DNA from: Klebsormidium nitens
Taxonomy: Eukaryota > Streptophyta > Klebsormidiophyceae > Klebsormidiales > Klebsormidiaceae
Length of the DNA: 64,000 nucleotides
Assembly: GCA_000708835.1 (NCBI GenBank)
Contig: DF237138.1
Location: forward strand, 1-64,000
Direction of reading: 5' to 3'
Positions 48,141-61,800 of this stretch are shown here, in pieces. Below the pieces are notes generated by a model. The model worked only from the letters and a program-made list of their open reading frames with translations, searched no databases and was not told where the DNA came from. The first letter of the stretch is position 1. The number at the start of each line of letters is the position of its first letter. Position numbers and translations under genes: made by a program.

Positions 48141-49825
48141 ATGCCGGCCATCGCCGCAGGCAGTCCGACACTGTCACCGAGTAGTCGAGCAATTATGGAC
48201 CGTGCAACGCCTTTTCTCCGAACGACAACTGGCAAGCGTGACGTTGTTTTGACGTACGTAAGTTGCCAGATGGCAACCTGTCTGCCACGCGTCATCTTTC
48301 GATGGACCCCTATCCGGCGTCACGCACATCGGAAATAAATAGTGACGTTCTGGGAGGTGACGCCTGTTTACCCGAATCGTGGCATTTGCGTCATGACTGT
48401 GCCCTGATTAAACGGCCATGAGGTTCCAAGGATCTAGTCATCGATGATCGTTCATTTGACTGCCAAGAACTTGGACACAGCTTTTACCTGCGAATCAGTG
48501 CTGTGAACTGCATTTTCACATTCAAGAATTTGTCTAATGAAAAAATAGGCGACTGCCCCCAAGTGCCACTGAAGAACTGGAGCTGATGTGCATTGACGTT
48601 GCGCAGCATTTTGACAGGTGGCAAGTAGTGCGTACTGTCAATTACTGTGAGTTTCTGTTGCCAATTAGATTTCTTGCAAGTAAGACCTGGTTCCAGAGAT
48701 CACCTTGTCCACTTTGGAAATGTGATCAAGCTTGCTAGCCCCCATTGGTTTTCAAAAGCGCTTCCTTTGGGGCTGTTGATCATTTTCATATTAAAGCCTG
48801 TCTTGCAGCTTTGGGGCGAGGTTCGCAACCTGGGAGCTCACTTCTTAGAACCTCTTACATAATGTCACTGCACTAGAAGCCTCAGTTCCTGAACTCCTAT
48901 AGTCTGCATTGTTAGTACGTGTCTGGCTCATCGCTTGCGGCAGCTCGTTTGAGCTCTTTGGGACCAAGCAGGTGTGGGAGGGAGTTACAAGAACACCCGT
49001 GACAACCCCACCAGGTAAGTCGTATACATTTCTGAGCTCTGCAAATACGATTGCCTCAGAATATCTGAGAAACAATCTGCGAGTGTTTGGTCCCTAGCTT
49101 TTGCTGCATTGCCATTAGTAAGTAGTGAACGGTACGACGCTGGTCCAAAGGGTTAAGTTAATTTTTTCCAGAATTGTTTTTGACCTTCCTTGAAGCAATC
49201 ATGACCCAATGACCAAGAGACTGCAGACAAGGTGTGTTGTCGCAGAATGCAATTTGAGCTTTCCTCAAAGGCTTAACCTTTCTTGCCTCCTACTTCTCCC
49301 CATAGAAATGCCATTCTGAGTTCCCCCAAAGAAGTGAATGAGAGGGAGACCTTACTGTGAGGCTGTGCCGCAGAAAGGGCATGCCTTTAGCTCTCCTTGA
49401 CAAGGAATATAGTATGGCATTGAGCGATCCCAGTTCAACTTTGAGCCACTCGCAGCTTCGGTTTGATGTTGGCGGTTTCGAGTAGGGTCTTGGCCTGGGG
49501 ACTCTGGTGTCTTTCCGCTGAGAAATATGAGGAACAAATCTTACTTGCCAGCTTGCAGCTTGTCAATGAGACGACTCTTCGTTTCAACAAGCATGGCAGA
49601 ATCCTCGTTCTTGGTCATAAAGTGTGGCGCGTTAATCCACAAACGCGGCGACCTGGGAAGAGTTATCAAACAGAAATGTCAAGGTTTCGTTACGAAACCC
49701 TTGTTGGGAACCTAGCACATTCGATGCAAGCAAAAATGACAGCACTAAATGGCCAGAAGTCAGGGAAAGCAAAAGCTTACTTGTCATTTGTCCCCACAGG
49801 GGGAGTTCCCTAGCTTGCAGCAGAC
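48141..49825 (+). other. Candidate upstream exons of the polycystin gene, or its 5' leader
   Basis: A set of open segments joins in phase into the channel start: 48141-48253 (from ATG, MPAIAAGSPTLSPSS), 48549-48617 (PPSATEELELMCIDVAQHFD), 48945-49015 (SSFELFGTKQVWEG), then 49821 onward through the ATG at 49826. Each is bounded by AG and GT. The first donor (AC|GTACGT) is weak. If not used, this stretch is the promoter and 5' leader. Confidence 0.35.
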
Positions 49826-52800
49826 ATGGCGGCTCAGATCGTGCTGAACAGAAAGCGGAGGGCCAAGGAGGAGCGGAACCGGGCACCCAATGGCAGCCAA
49901 TTCGACAACCCCATGTACTACGCCGAGTCTGACATAACGTCCGAGGACGATGGGGCTGGGGAGCAAATGGGAATGGAAGAGGCGATCAAGGATATTGAGG
50001 AGTGAGTCTTGCATTGTAGTCATGTTCTTGCGTGGATTTGAGACCGACTTCTTGTGTGCACAATTGTGTGGTTGTTGTCACTTGAGGATTGTCTAAAGAC
50101 ACACTTTGCATTGGGTCCCGCCCACGACAACTGGTAAACGCTGATTCGTTCAGAACAGATCGGTTGGACAATGTCTATCAGAATCTTCAGCAGCTTTCTG
50201 AGTTGCTTAAGGTGCAGCTCCGCAGCAATTCTACTTTGAGCTTCTGGGGCCTTCTTTTAAACAACTGCCTCAAACTGCAAGCTAGTCTCAGGCAAGATAA
50301 TTTCTACTTCTACTTGACGGATGAAGAAATCAAGTCCGGCGCTTTACATCAGACTGCTGACGCCCATTCGGCCACTTACAGTATTGTACAAGAACTTGAG
50401 ATTGGAGGTCCGGTCTGATCTTTTACAATCACATTCTCCAGTGACCAGCTTTTCTGATGATGAGATTATTGTCAGCCGAACCTTCTTGGTTTTCATTGAG
50501 CGAACCAACTACGCTGTGTCAGTGTTTCATGATGTGCACTGAATGCAAAAGGTTGACACTTTCATAACATTGACCATCACAGATTGGCGCTTGGGCAGGA
50601 TCGGAAAACACCGGATCCATTTCTCTGTGTCAGTAAAAATGGATATCATTGAGTCTCCTTCCGGCACTGCTTACAAAATCACAATACAAGAGCGCCCAGG
50701 GAGTAAAGCTGAGCGGGATGCGCCGGCTGTGTGTCAACGCTTTGCCTGCTCCGCTAACCGCTCCCTCTTGACACTTGCAGCGACGACCATAAGGTGGTGA
50801 ACGGCGTATATCGCATGATCAAGGAACGAAGCGCGCACAAGACCGCTTATATCGACCTTCTGACGTTTATCCTGTTCACGGCTCTGTATATGACGGTGCT
50901 CTACTTGCAACAAGGCAATGCGCAGCGTTATCAGGTCACACAGTCGATGCAGCCTCTGTTGCCTCAGGTAAGCCTGCGATTGTTGCTTGAAAGGGGAGGT
51001 GAAAATGAGCTACAATCAAGACGGAAGGTCCAAAGTTGAGCAGTGACGCGACAAGAGCATCCGGCTATGATGACATGAACGCTCAGTCGACGACGTACTA
51101 AGCGGAGAAGGGGCTTTGCCGTACTCACATATACCCTATTGACTTATGCTGCAGCTTTTCTTTTCGTATATATGCTACTCCGCGTTTTCCTGGTCCCACA
51201 AGCTCGTTGGGCTTATTGTAGGTACAGTGGAACTAGGGGTTCGTTGCTTCTTCACGCTTCACCGAAAGAGGGCGTGCACCACTCTGAATAGGCATAAACT
51301 ATCTTCGAGTTCAGATGCAGCTTGGGCTGAGTTAACTTTAACGCGCGCATTTGCGTTGGGCCAACCGAGATTCTAACCTGCCTGGTGGACCATAAAACCG
51401 CAGCGTTTTCTCTTTCTTCGGTTCAGAATCCCTCACTCAGCCGAGGGCTCTGCTCACTTATCGAAACAATGCATTCGTCACTACTGCTTTTGAGCAGAAG
51501 CTGGGTGGTCCTAGTGCTAACTATCGGTACAATCTCAGCATAACCCTTTCATAACCCACTGCTACCCGACTTAATAACCCACTTTCTTCAGGACACGAGT
51601 CTCTCACGACCTAAACGAGAGGTTTGTTATTACGATCTCAGCCGAACCTTATCCTAACCCACTGCCAACGTCTTTTCAACCTGCTTTTTTCAGGACACAA
51701 ATCTTACCCAACCGACGGATGTTTTCACGTACCTGAACGAGACGTTCGTTATTACGATCTCAGCCGAACCGTGTCCTAACCCACTGCTAACGTCTTTTCA
51801 ACCTGCGTTTTACAGGACACAAGCCTTACCCAGCCGACGGATGTTTTCACGTACCTGAACGAGACGTTCATCAGTACGCTCTGGGCGGACCCCATCCCAA
51901 CCTTCGACAATCCTGACGGGACGGAAGCAGACGGGAACCTGGGGCGTTACGCGGGGAATCACAACAGGTGAGGCGTTTTCTTGGCCGGGGGCCTGACTTG
52001 ATGCGAAATGTCCGCACAAACCCTCTAAGACTGGTGCGCCCTAATTCGGACGATTTTTATTTCGGACGGGCAAACCCAAAATCTAATTTCGGACTCAGTT
52101 AACCCAGTCTGCGGCTGCTCGTGGACGTCGGTTCTCGAGGTCGCGTTTCAAAATACTTTCAGGAGCGCGCGACACCGTTACACACGCGCGGGTGCGGCCA
52201 CAGACTGGTTCAGATAGTCGGAAACTAAAACCCGTGTTTGCCTGTCCGAACTTGAAATCGTCCGGAATTCGGCGCACCAGTCTTACATAGTTGGCTGGCA
52301 GGAAACGGGGTGAGGTTGTCTCTTTGAACGGATGGCGCCTTTGGATGCCAATCAACATGCGTCCGTCTAGGATCTCGGCTTGATTCGCCCGGCTTCAAGC
52401 GATTGACCGAACTGACAGTCCGCTTTATCTGGATGCGACACCGAACGTCCACTTGGTCTTGTTGCGAAAACGGACTTCCTCGTTGCTCGCTCAAAGTGAC
52501 GTTTTGTTAGAGCGACTAGACTGTCAGTGGTCTGCTCGATGGACGGACGTCCGATATTGTGTTCCGGCCGAGCGGACGTCCGCTTCGTCTGCTCGAAGAC
52601 ATGCAGAGTCCGCTTGATGTGCTCCACGAGACTGACGTCCGCTTGCCCACCTGATTGTACGGACGTCCATTATTGGGTCCATATTGGCTGTTCGCTTGGG
52701 ACGATCGTTCGATGGACGTCCACCGGGCTGTTTGATGAAGGTCTGCCTAAGTGGCGGACGTCCTCATGGTATGAGTGAAAGAGCGGCCGTCCGAATACCG

Positions 52801-55800
52801 GCCATCATGAGCCGACGGACGTCCGCCTGTTTGGCGCTTTGATGAAAGGCGTCCGCGTACTTGGCAATCCCTAACGGATGTTGGAGTATTTCGGCCGAGC
52901 TAGATCCGTGGATGTCAGTCCTTCCGATTACTCTTAAAGACGGAGGGTTAATGAACGGTTTCTCTTGAACAAAAAAGACGTCCGCCGTGCACTGCAGGAT
53001 TCTGGGGGGACTACTCGTTCACCAGGCGCGCTACGGAGGGCGAGTTTGTGCCCGGAAGAGGTAACTGCCTTTCGAACTTCGCTCTTCAGTCTCTGTATGA
53101 GTTGAGAGGGCCCTTCCGGTCCTTGGGGGCATCTCGTTTCTTGGGTATTCAAACCGGTAGGGCATGTGAATTTAATGTCCTCTCTTCAAAAGTGGTCGGA
53201 TGTGCTTCGTAAGTATCCTAACCATCCGGTCTTTGAGTTGGTTCCGAAGTGTGCGCTCGTCACCAGCAGATGTGGGCGTCGGCAGTCAAGCCTCTGACGC
53301 TTTGAATTGGAAAGTACTCCCCTTAAGTGCTCTGAGATGAGTCAAATCAGCATCTTGATCTGCACCGGACCCCAGAGTCGGCTTTGGGCGTCACTAATGC
53401 CCAGATCCAAGTGTCAGCTGGAACCGTTGCGATCCGGGGCTTTACGTTATCAGATTTCGGTCAGGACTGCTTCCTTGTTTCGTTACCTGCATCTGCGTCG
53501 ATTCTAAGCGTGAATCTGTTCTTTAACTCATCTACACAGATTCTCGACTCACTCTGCTTCGCTTGACATTTACTTTTATTGACCCTTCACTTTTTCAAGG
53601 CGTGCAGGTTTCAGAACCTGTTCCAGTACTGCTCCACTAGCAGTACCTCAAAGGAACCGTTTGGCGTTAACCCCATCTACGTCAACACGTCGGTTTTGTA
53701 CAACCCAAACGTGACCGCGACCGACTACTACGCTCCGGCCGAGATCAACAGCGCGGGGATACCCTATGCGCTCTTCTTTCGCAAGATCGAGGTGGGCGAA
53801 CTAAAGTATAACCCCAATTCCGAGCGAGTTCTGGGCGATAAACGAAGTCACGTAAAGCTCAACGCTCATATGGTACTAATTCAGTTATAAGGTTTGCACG
53901 AGTATCCAGTTCTGCGGACGTTCCGGAACCGTGCCAACGTCTGTCGTTTCGTTTCAAGAGCCGCTCAGTCAGCGCTGTATGTAGACCGGGATTGAAGCAT
54001 GGCGTCACGCGGGGCAAATATTTCCCTTCTAAATCCTGATCCGTCATTCACGCAGACTTTAAGGGAAAAAAATCGTGATCGGAATGCAGCCCGGTTCACT
54101 GCAGAAGATACAGGGTTGGAAGGACGAATTCGTGGTCCTATTTCACATCACACTCACTCTGGATGAAATAGAACACGGTTGAGGTCGCAATTGAGGTCGC
54201 AATTTATTGGTCCTAAATGTTGCTTCGCATAACGGTTTTCCTCTAAGTATGCAGGGTTTGAAGGACGGTTTCCCGGTGGTGTTCGACATCAACCTCAGTG
54301 CGGAGAATGCGGCCAACCGGCTCCAGTACCTCGCAGACGCTTTGTACCTGGACAATGCCACGGATATCGTCACCGTCCGCGTCATCACCTACAACGGTAA
54401 GCCGCGCGTGACGTCACTTCTTGGTAGCTCGATGTTACCGTCGCCGGTATCAGTAGTACCTGCAGCAACGAGTGTTAGGAGAATTAGCTATGACTGCTTC
54501 TTGTTGAAGCCGGGTGTGCCTCTGCTAAAGATTCATCTTTGCAGTCTTCTTCTTTGCTGTTGAAAGCGCGCGTGATATTGCCTGTGGGGCCCCGGATGCT
54601 TTATACTCGAGCTCACCCCTTCGAACTAGCTAAAAGCCAAAACTTGTAAACTCTTGCGAAAACCGAAACTATTATCTTAGAGATAGGTGCCCTTGGAAGG
54701 GGCACCCTCGATAAATACTTGCAGATGCGAGCGCCGCAAAGCAAAGTTTTCTAAGAGACTGTAAGCTTGATGCCTTTTTGTTGCCAGAACAATTCGTATC
54801 TCTCAGCTTGCAAGCAGCAAGCTCTTGATTCCTGTCGAAGGGGATGAAACCGTCGCCAACCAAACCACTGACGATTCAGTGCCTCTTTGAGCGATCCTGC
54901 GCATGCATGCACCGCCCAAACGCTTTTGCCCTCTTCCCGACCCGTTCAAACCTCGGCGGGACGCAATTCCAGACAACACCAAAGCTACCCCAAGTATAAG
55001 CGTGAGCCCCCTGAGACGATCGTTGTTCTTGTTTACAGGCGACGCCCATCACTTTGCCCAGCTGCAGGCCTTCTTCACCTTCCAACCGGGGGGGAAGATC
55101 GCGGTGAATACCGACATCAAGGGCCTGAACGTCGAAGTCTACGCCAAGACGCAGGACTGGGTGCGGGCGGGGCTCGAGGCCTTATTGGTCATTGGCATAG
55201 CGTATGGCATCTTCTCCGAGGTCAGGGAGGCTATACACGTGCACAAGTCGAAGGGCTCGGTTCTCAGATACTTCTCGAGCCTGTGGAATTTCATCGACGT
55301 CATTTCACTGGCACTGCTCGTATACGCCGTAATTCACAGGTGGGTCCGTTCTTCTTCTGCTTCTCGAGTACAGTTTCCATCAACCTTTCTCAGATATCGC
55401 TTCGTTTTTTGTTTCTCTCTCCTTTCCATGCTTTTGCTGCTTCTCGTTTCCATCGGTTCTTGCTGTGGTAAAAGTTCGAAGTCTGTTCTGCTGAACCTTC
55501 CAAGCTCGACTTTTGACGGCCTGTGCTTTCAGAAGCCAGGCACACCACACGGGCTGACGTCCTATGAATTTCCACTGCTCTTCAAGGCACGGCCAATGCT
55601 GTCTTTGACGGAGACGGCTTTCAGTTTTCTGCTCTCTAATCATGCTCTGGCTACGCGTACGGTTTTCTTATCCAAGACACTTCTTTCGATGGCCCAATTA
55701 CTTACTTCGCCCAAAGAGAGGCAGTCTCTTAAGAGCTTATCTCGACCACGTTGCGATGCAGCCCTTATATGGGAAATCTGAACCCCGGGACGGCTATTTA

Positions 55801-58800
55801 AATGGTCGACTGGCCAACAGTTAAAGTGGAATTACCGGTTTGAAATTCGGCCCTATACTTCGCCGTTACAGGATCTTCTACGTTGTGATGGCCCAAAGGT
55901 TCACAGCGGACGTCCACTACGACATCTACCAGGATCTGAACAGCCTCGGACGTCCGTGGGGCCTCAAACTGGACGGCTCGCAGTACACCGACTTTGCTGA
56001 CCTGGCGACACGTGTCGCCACGCTGATCGAGTTCCACAATGAGTACGTCACCCTCAACGGCATTAAGTGAGTTCCACGCACCTGTGGTGTCAGCGGAGTC
56101 TGAGAATATGCTTGCTTTTAGTATATTACGAGACTTCGTATCAAGTGGCAATCGGTGCTTGGGTGGATATTGTTGGATTTCATTCACAAGATGCTTGTCT
56201 TGTCGGCTTTGATTGACGAGACCCGTTTGCAATTTGATCCGTACGAGTATCACATCGATTCGCGCAACTACGTTACCACTTTCATGTATTGATTTACATC
56301 TTCCGGCCCGTGAGGCGGCTTTCTTATGTTCCCGCGCGTGGTAACCTAGTCGACTCCGCGGCAGGGGATTCCGGAATTCTTATTTCCGGCCAGGGAGTTT
56401 TTGTTGCTTTGTCTACGGGCGTGCTTTCTAAATTCCAACTCAAGATCGTTTCTGACCACCTAAGAGGATCACTTCCCGTCCAACTTCTGTTATTCAATCC
56501 GCGGTATCAAGTACATAACTCGACGTGAGCCAAGTGTTTCTTCCGACCGCTAAACAAACTTGACCTCCGGTTTTTTGCAGCGTCTTTTTGATGATCCTCC
56601 GCGTGCTGAAGCTGCTCGACTTCCAGCCCCAGATGGGCATTCTCACGCGCGCGCTCGCGGCCGCGGGCGCCGACCTCCTTAACTTCTTCATCCTCTGGGG
56701 GATCATCTTCGTTGCGTACGCCTACATTGGGAATCTCATGTTTGGGGGGAACCTAGACGCGGTAAGTTCACCCCCCGATCTCGTTGAGACTTTTTGGCGC
56801 GATGCGCGATCGAAATTCTTCGTTCTCTGGGGAATATATTCGTCGCATACGCCTTCAAAGGGAGGATTCATGTTCGGAAGGAGCCTGGATGCGGTAAAGA
56901 ATCCCCCCATTTCAACGATCAAGTCTTTTAAGCTCCTAAATCTGTATATCGTGACGGGCTCAACTTCTCCTGATACAAAACCAAGATCATCTGGTTTAGG
57001 TCACACTGAACGCTGTAAGGGAATCTCCAAAAGTTACCTGGCTCAACTTAGATTGACTCCCAGACTTTCGCAACGGCGTTCAATGAGTCCGGTGGAACTG
57101 CCCAACAAAGTAGACCTGAACGTACTACTCTCTTCGTCTTTAAATGCCAAGAGTCTAGACTTTGCGTTAGTCTCCGTCGTCGCCTTTGTTGGGCGAATTG
57201 GTTTTGCAGCTTCCTGAACTTGAAGGTGCAAACGCACACAACCACCGATCTGTCGCTGAGCGTTCCATTCCTCGCTTGACCCGCGCAGTCAGTCTCTTAC
57301 ACGTTCCTTTCTCTTTTTGCAGTTCCGGAGCTTGCAGTACTCCCTAACAACAATGTTCATGTGGGTGCTTGGCGACACGACGGTGAGCAGGCCAGCCCAT
57401 AGTCTCTGGTTTCAGGCAATAGGATCACTCTTCAACGCTGGAAGGAAGAACACAACTCAGCCGTCTTAACATCTTGTCCAGCAACTTGAAGCGCCATCTG
57501 CGGGCTCGTTTCTGCGATAACCTCATCACCACATTAATTGACAGAGGAAAAACATTTTCAAGCGTTATGTGTTTCTTTGGCCGCACGGTTCCGTGCCGGA
57601 GAGGCAGTCGATCTTTTTGGCGGTGGTTCTTGATCTACCTGCTCTCCAAGTCCTCTGCATCATTCCATCGTGTAAGTGAGATCACCAGAACTAATCGGAT
57701 CGTTGATCCGCTGAGATTCGGACGGACAGGAATAATATGGGGATCTTTAGGTTTTGATGGGTACTGCGGTAGGCAAAACCCCGGGCCTGTATTTCTGGCT
57801 TAGGAGGGGCTTCGTCAATATGCATGCTTGACGAAATCTCTCTGGAGAGTTGCCTGTTATAAGGCTCTTACGACTGGCCGCCGTGGGCCTGTAATATTCC
57901 GCAACCCGTGCCAAACAATCCGCCCAGAAATCACCCCAACAATCTGAAGAAGCTCGTACTCCCATGAAGCCCGTCGAGTCCGCTTTTCCAGGCGGAATAC
58001 AGATGCGAGGCAAAGCGCGGGTGGGAGCTGAGGGCGGGCCCCTGTGGTCCATCAATAAGTGAATGGTCGATTTGGCAGGGGGAGGGAGGAAGAGGGAAAG
58101 ACGAAGAAGAACAACTCAAGAAAGTCGTCGAATCCTCTTTTCTAGACGGGTCAACGTTGCTGGCGAAGCGCGGAGTGAGAGCTTTGGGCGGGCCATCGTG
58201 GACCGCAAATAATCAAACAAGCAAAGCGGGGTGGAAGAAAGCTAAGAAAAGAAGGAGAAGAAAGAAACCCGTTGTTTACACCTCTTCAGGTGGAGTACAC
58301 GTTGCTGGCGAAGCGCGGGTGGGAGCTGTGGGCGGGCCAGCTGCTGTTCATCACGTTCCAGGTGTGGATGGTGTTCATCGTCATGCAGTTCCTCATCGCC
58401 ATCGCGGTCGACGCCTTCGTGGACGTCAAGGTGAGCGCCCGCCCTAGTTCTTCTCTCCGTCTTCTTCCATTCACCTTTACCGGGAATGTGTTCTGCCTCG
58501 CACTCGAAGTTTTTGACTCCGGTTTTTGCCTAGCCTGCTCACACCACAGTGGTGCTCCAAAAAGCCAAGAATGTAAACGAAAGGAAGGAGGAAGGAGAAC
58601 CTACTCTCCCAACTACAGTCGCCCAGCATTCTGATGTCAAAGTCGGGTTTCCTACTGAACATAAAGATGTTACAAAGGAGGATGTATCGGTGAGATCAGA
58701 AAGGCTGCGCTTGCCCTTCCAAGGCGCCCCGAGTTTGACACTTGCCTCACTGGTCCATATACGCGGTACCATCCGTTAGGTACCGGACTTCCAAGTCACA

Positions 58801-61800
58801 CGGAAGGGCTTGTATGTGTATCCATCTCGACACCTTTGCTCAAAAGAAGGAAGCACATGGTTTTTGGTCCATCTCGATTCCCCTTCTCGGAAGGAGGAAA
58901 CCCAGGCTGGGTCGCCATCTGCCGACTGCCCAAGTTCCATTTTGAAATATAACGACCGAACCTTTATACCAGCTGTCGGAATGACCGGTTGTTATCCCTT
59001 GTCCATCTTTTGAAGCAACCACTGTAGTGCATTTCGATGATTCAAAAGTAGGCACCAAGTCTATTCCGAAGTCTGAACAGCAAAAAAAGTGACGTATGGT
59101 CCTTCATCGAAAGGGAACCGACGTGCCTCTGGGCTTCGTTTTTCGATCAGAGTGGAGTCTATTCGAAGTGTCGCTTCAACGTGTTGGGCGCACTCTGGCA
59201 CCCTACTCGAACGTGCTTCTTGCATGAACTCTCAATACAACTATACAGAAAGAGTCATACTCCCTGATGAAGGCAAAAAGCTGAGTGAGAGGCCACTGAC
59301 AGGTTCAACGACTCCCCGTGGTTTTTGCAGCTGGCGACGGAAAATGCCCCCGGGATGTTCGAGGAGCTGTACGATTTTGGGAAGGCAGGCATTCTGCGGT
59401 ACCGGTACAAGCGACTGCCCGACAAAGCGCTGCTGCGGCAATTGAAGCAACTGAGGGGAACAAGCGTGACAGATGACGTGAGCAAGGTTTTCTGTCTCTT
59501 CGTCCTTTCGATATAGAGTCAATTAAGCTTGAGGTCTTTTAGGATGTCGGCGGGAATTACTGATTTGCTGTACCGGCACAAGCGCCTGCTCGACAAAGCG
59601 CTACTTGGGCAACTGAAGCTTCCGATGCGGACAGGCGTAACAGCTGATGTAAGACCGTTGTTCTGATTTTGGTCCTGAGGTCTTAGACCCCTGGTCCTTG
59701 GTTCTTTAGGCTGTCGGATCACTGCGGTGCTGTCGCGAGTTCATTTGTGGTTTTGGCACAGAGGCGTCCCGAAAGGGCGGCTGAATTCCTTGTTGGGGAG
59801 CACGAGACGGGATGATATACCATGGTCAAAATTCTGCTCGTGCTTGTTTGGAGTCTTTGTTGGCTCTAGGCGGGGGAGTACCAACATCTGATTGTGATCA
59901 GAAACTCGTTTTGACAGGGTGCGAGTCGCTTAAATAGGAACAAAAATGTGCTGCGCGGCTGAATCTTCAAGTCATGACTGATCCGCCTCAGGGAAACGGG
60001 GGGGAACCGAAAGTTGCGACGAGTGTAAGCCGATGTGATGCGGCTACAGTCGCTGCAAATTGCCCTCGGGTTAGATACAGTGGCGACCGAAGACGCGGCA
60101 CATTCGCTTTCCAGTCGCCGAACCGGCGTTCTCCTTGGGAGGCTCTCTTCTACCGACTTCGGTTCATCAGCATCACGTATTTCTTTTCTCGCAGACGGTA
60201 CGAGATGCGGAAAAGACGGGCGATCTGAGCAGTAAAGACAAGGAGCTGATCGTCAAGGTCGACGGTCAGGACGTTGACACCGAACGGCTGAAAGAGGTCC
60301 TCGAGCGCCGGACGCTGTACGAGGTGGGGCGTTCTTTCGTTCGCCTTTTTCAACCCTGATCAAGTTTTCCTGCGGCCACAAGTTTTCTTGCAGGTATCGA
60401 GCCACTCCTCTAGTCAAGAAGGTCATTCCTCCACGTTTGCTTCTATCAGATTTACAAATGTTGCACTGGAGATTGAGTTACTGCAAACATATGAGTTGGG
60501 AGGACCGACCTTGAGTTATACGCTTTCCGGTCGATGCTGAACTTAAGCTCAACATTCTAAGCGAGGGGAAAAAGCTTACGGTCCTCTTCGAGCGACCAAC
60601 TAGAAGCCAGGATGTCTAAGCACTACAGAAAGCATTTGTACGTCGATTTTCCCAATACTTGCAGCAACATGAAAGCGGGATTCGAAGTGGCAAGTCGCCG
60701 CAAGGACGACGAGGGTTCCCGCTATACTGACACCCTGTTCGCAGTTGTGACGAAGGATGGCGGTCCTCGCACACTGGTTCAGACCTCGTAACGCATTTCT
60801 AACTTCTATGATAAGATCTATGATAATCAACCTCATGGGTCTAAGCAGAAACCCATTTTGCTTCGAACCTCACTGAGACCCCTTGATTGATTCCAGCCGT
60901 TACAAAGTGGTGGAAACGTCATTTCTTGTGCTTAAAGTTCCTCAATCTCGATTCGGATGTAGGTAGCTGACAAGTCGTCAGTCGATCCGACGCGCGTTGC
61001 GGAGCAAGTGATGGCACAGTTTGGGCTGGCGATGGAGAAAGTGGAGAAGATCGCAAAGAAGCCCAAGAAGAACGAGGAACTGCACAAGCTCAAGGTGAGT
61101 AAAGAATATTAATTTCGGGAAACAGTAGAGGTTCTATTTTGTATTTATTGCCAAATCCCGAAAACGATAAGGAGCCAAGGCCGAGCAGTTCGTGCTAAAA
61201 GGTCGCGAAGGAAACCAGGAAATACATACGTTCAAGTTATTCGTGAGCTGCGGCTCAAAAAGAACCTTTGAGTGGGCCTGGTTTGCAGCTGGTCAGTGGT
61301 CGTCCTGCTTTGCACAAAACGTCCGCGTCTGCTGATCTGGTCCCTGAGCTTCCAGTCAAGTCCTTGCTTCTTTGCGGACGAAGTGCTAAGAGAACCCATG
61401 GAAGGAGAACGTGGACTCCAGTTTTCCATTCTGGACCCCCACACCGATCAGAACCCCCTGTACGGAGGCTTGCGGTGCCAGCGTAGCTCCCGGAACCCCA
61501 CACTAACGTAATCCCAGGGTACTCTTGCCTGATCGACCGAGGGCTCAAACGGTAAACCTCTCATGCACACCTGGTACTTTGACCGATCACCAGCGGAAGC
61601 GGTCGGGGACCCAAACAAAGGGAGTCAGTTGAGTTGTGCGCGCACGGGGTTCCGGTCGGTGTGGGGGTCCAGAATGGAAAACTGGAGTCCACGTTCTCCT
61701 TCCACGGGTCCTAAGATATAACGGCGAAATAACCCTTCATTAGAGATGTTCGAAGCATTGCCTGCGCACGAAGCACCGGAACGTGAGAAAACCTTTGGAA

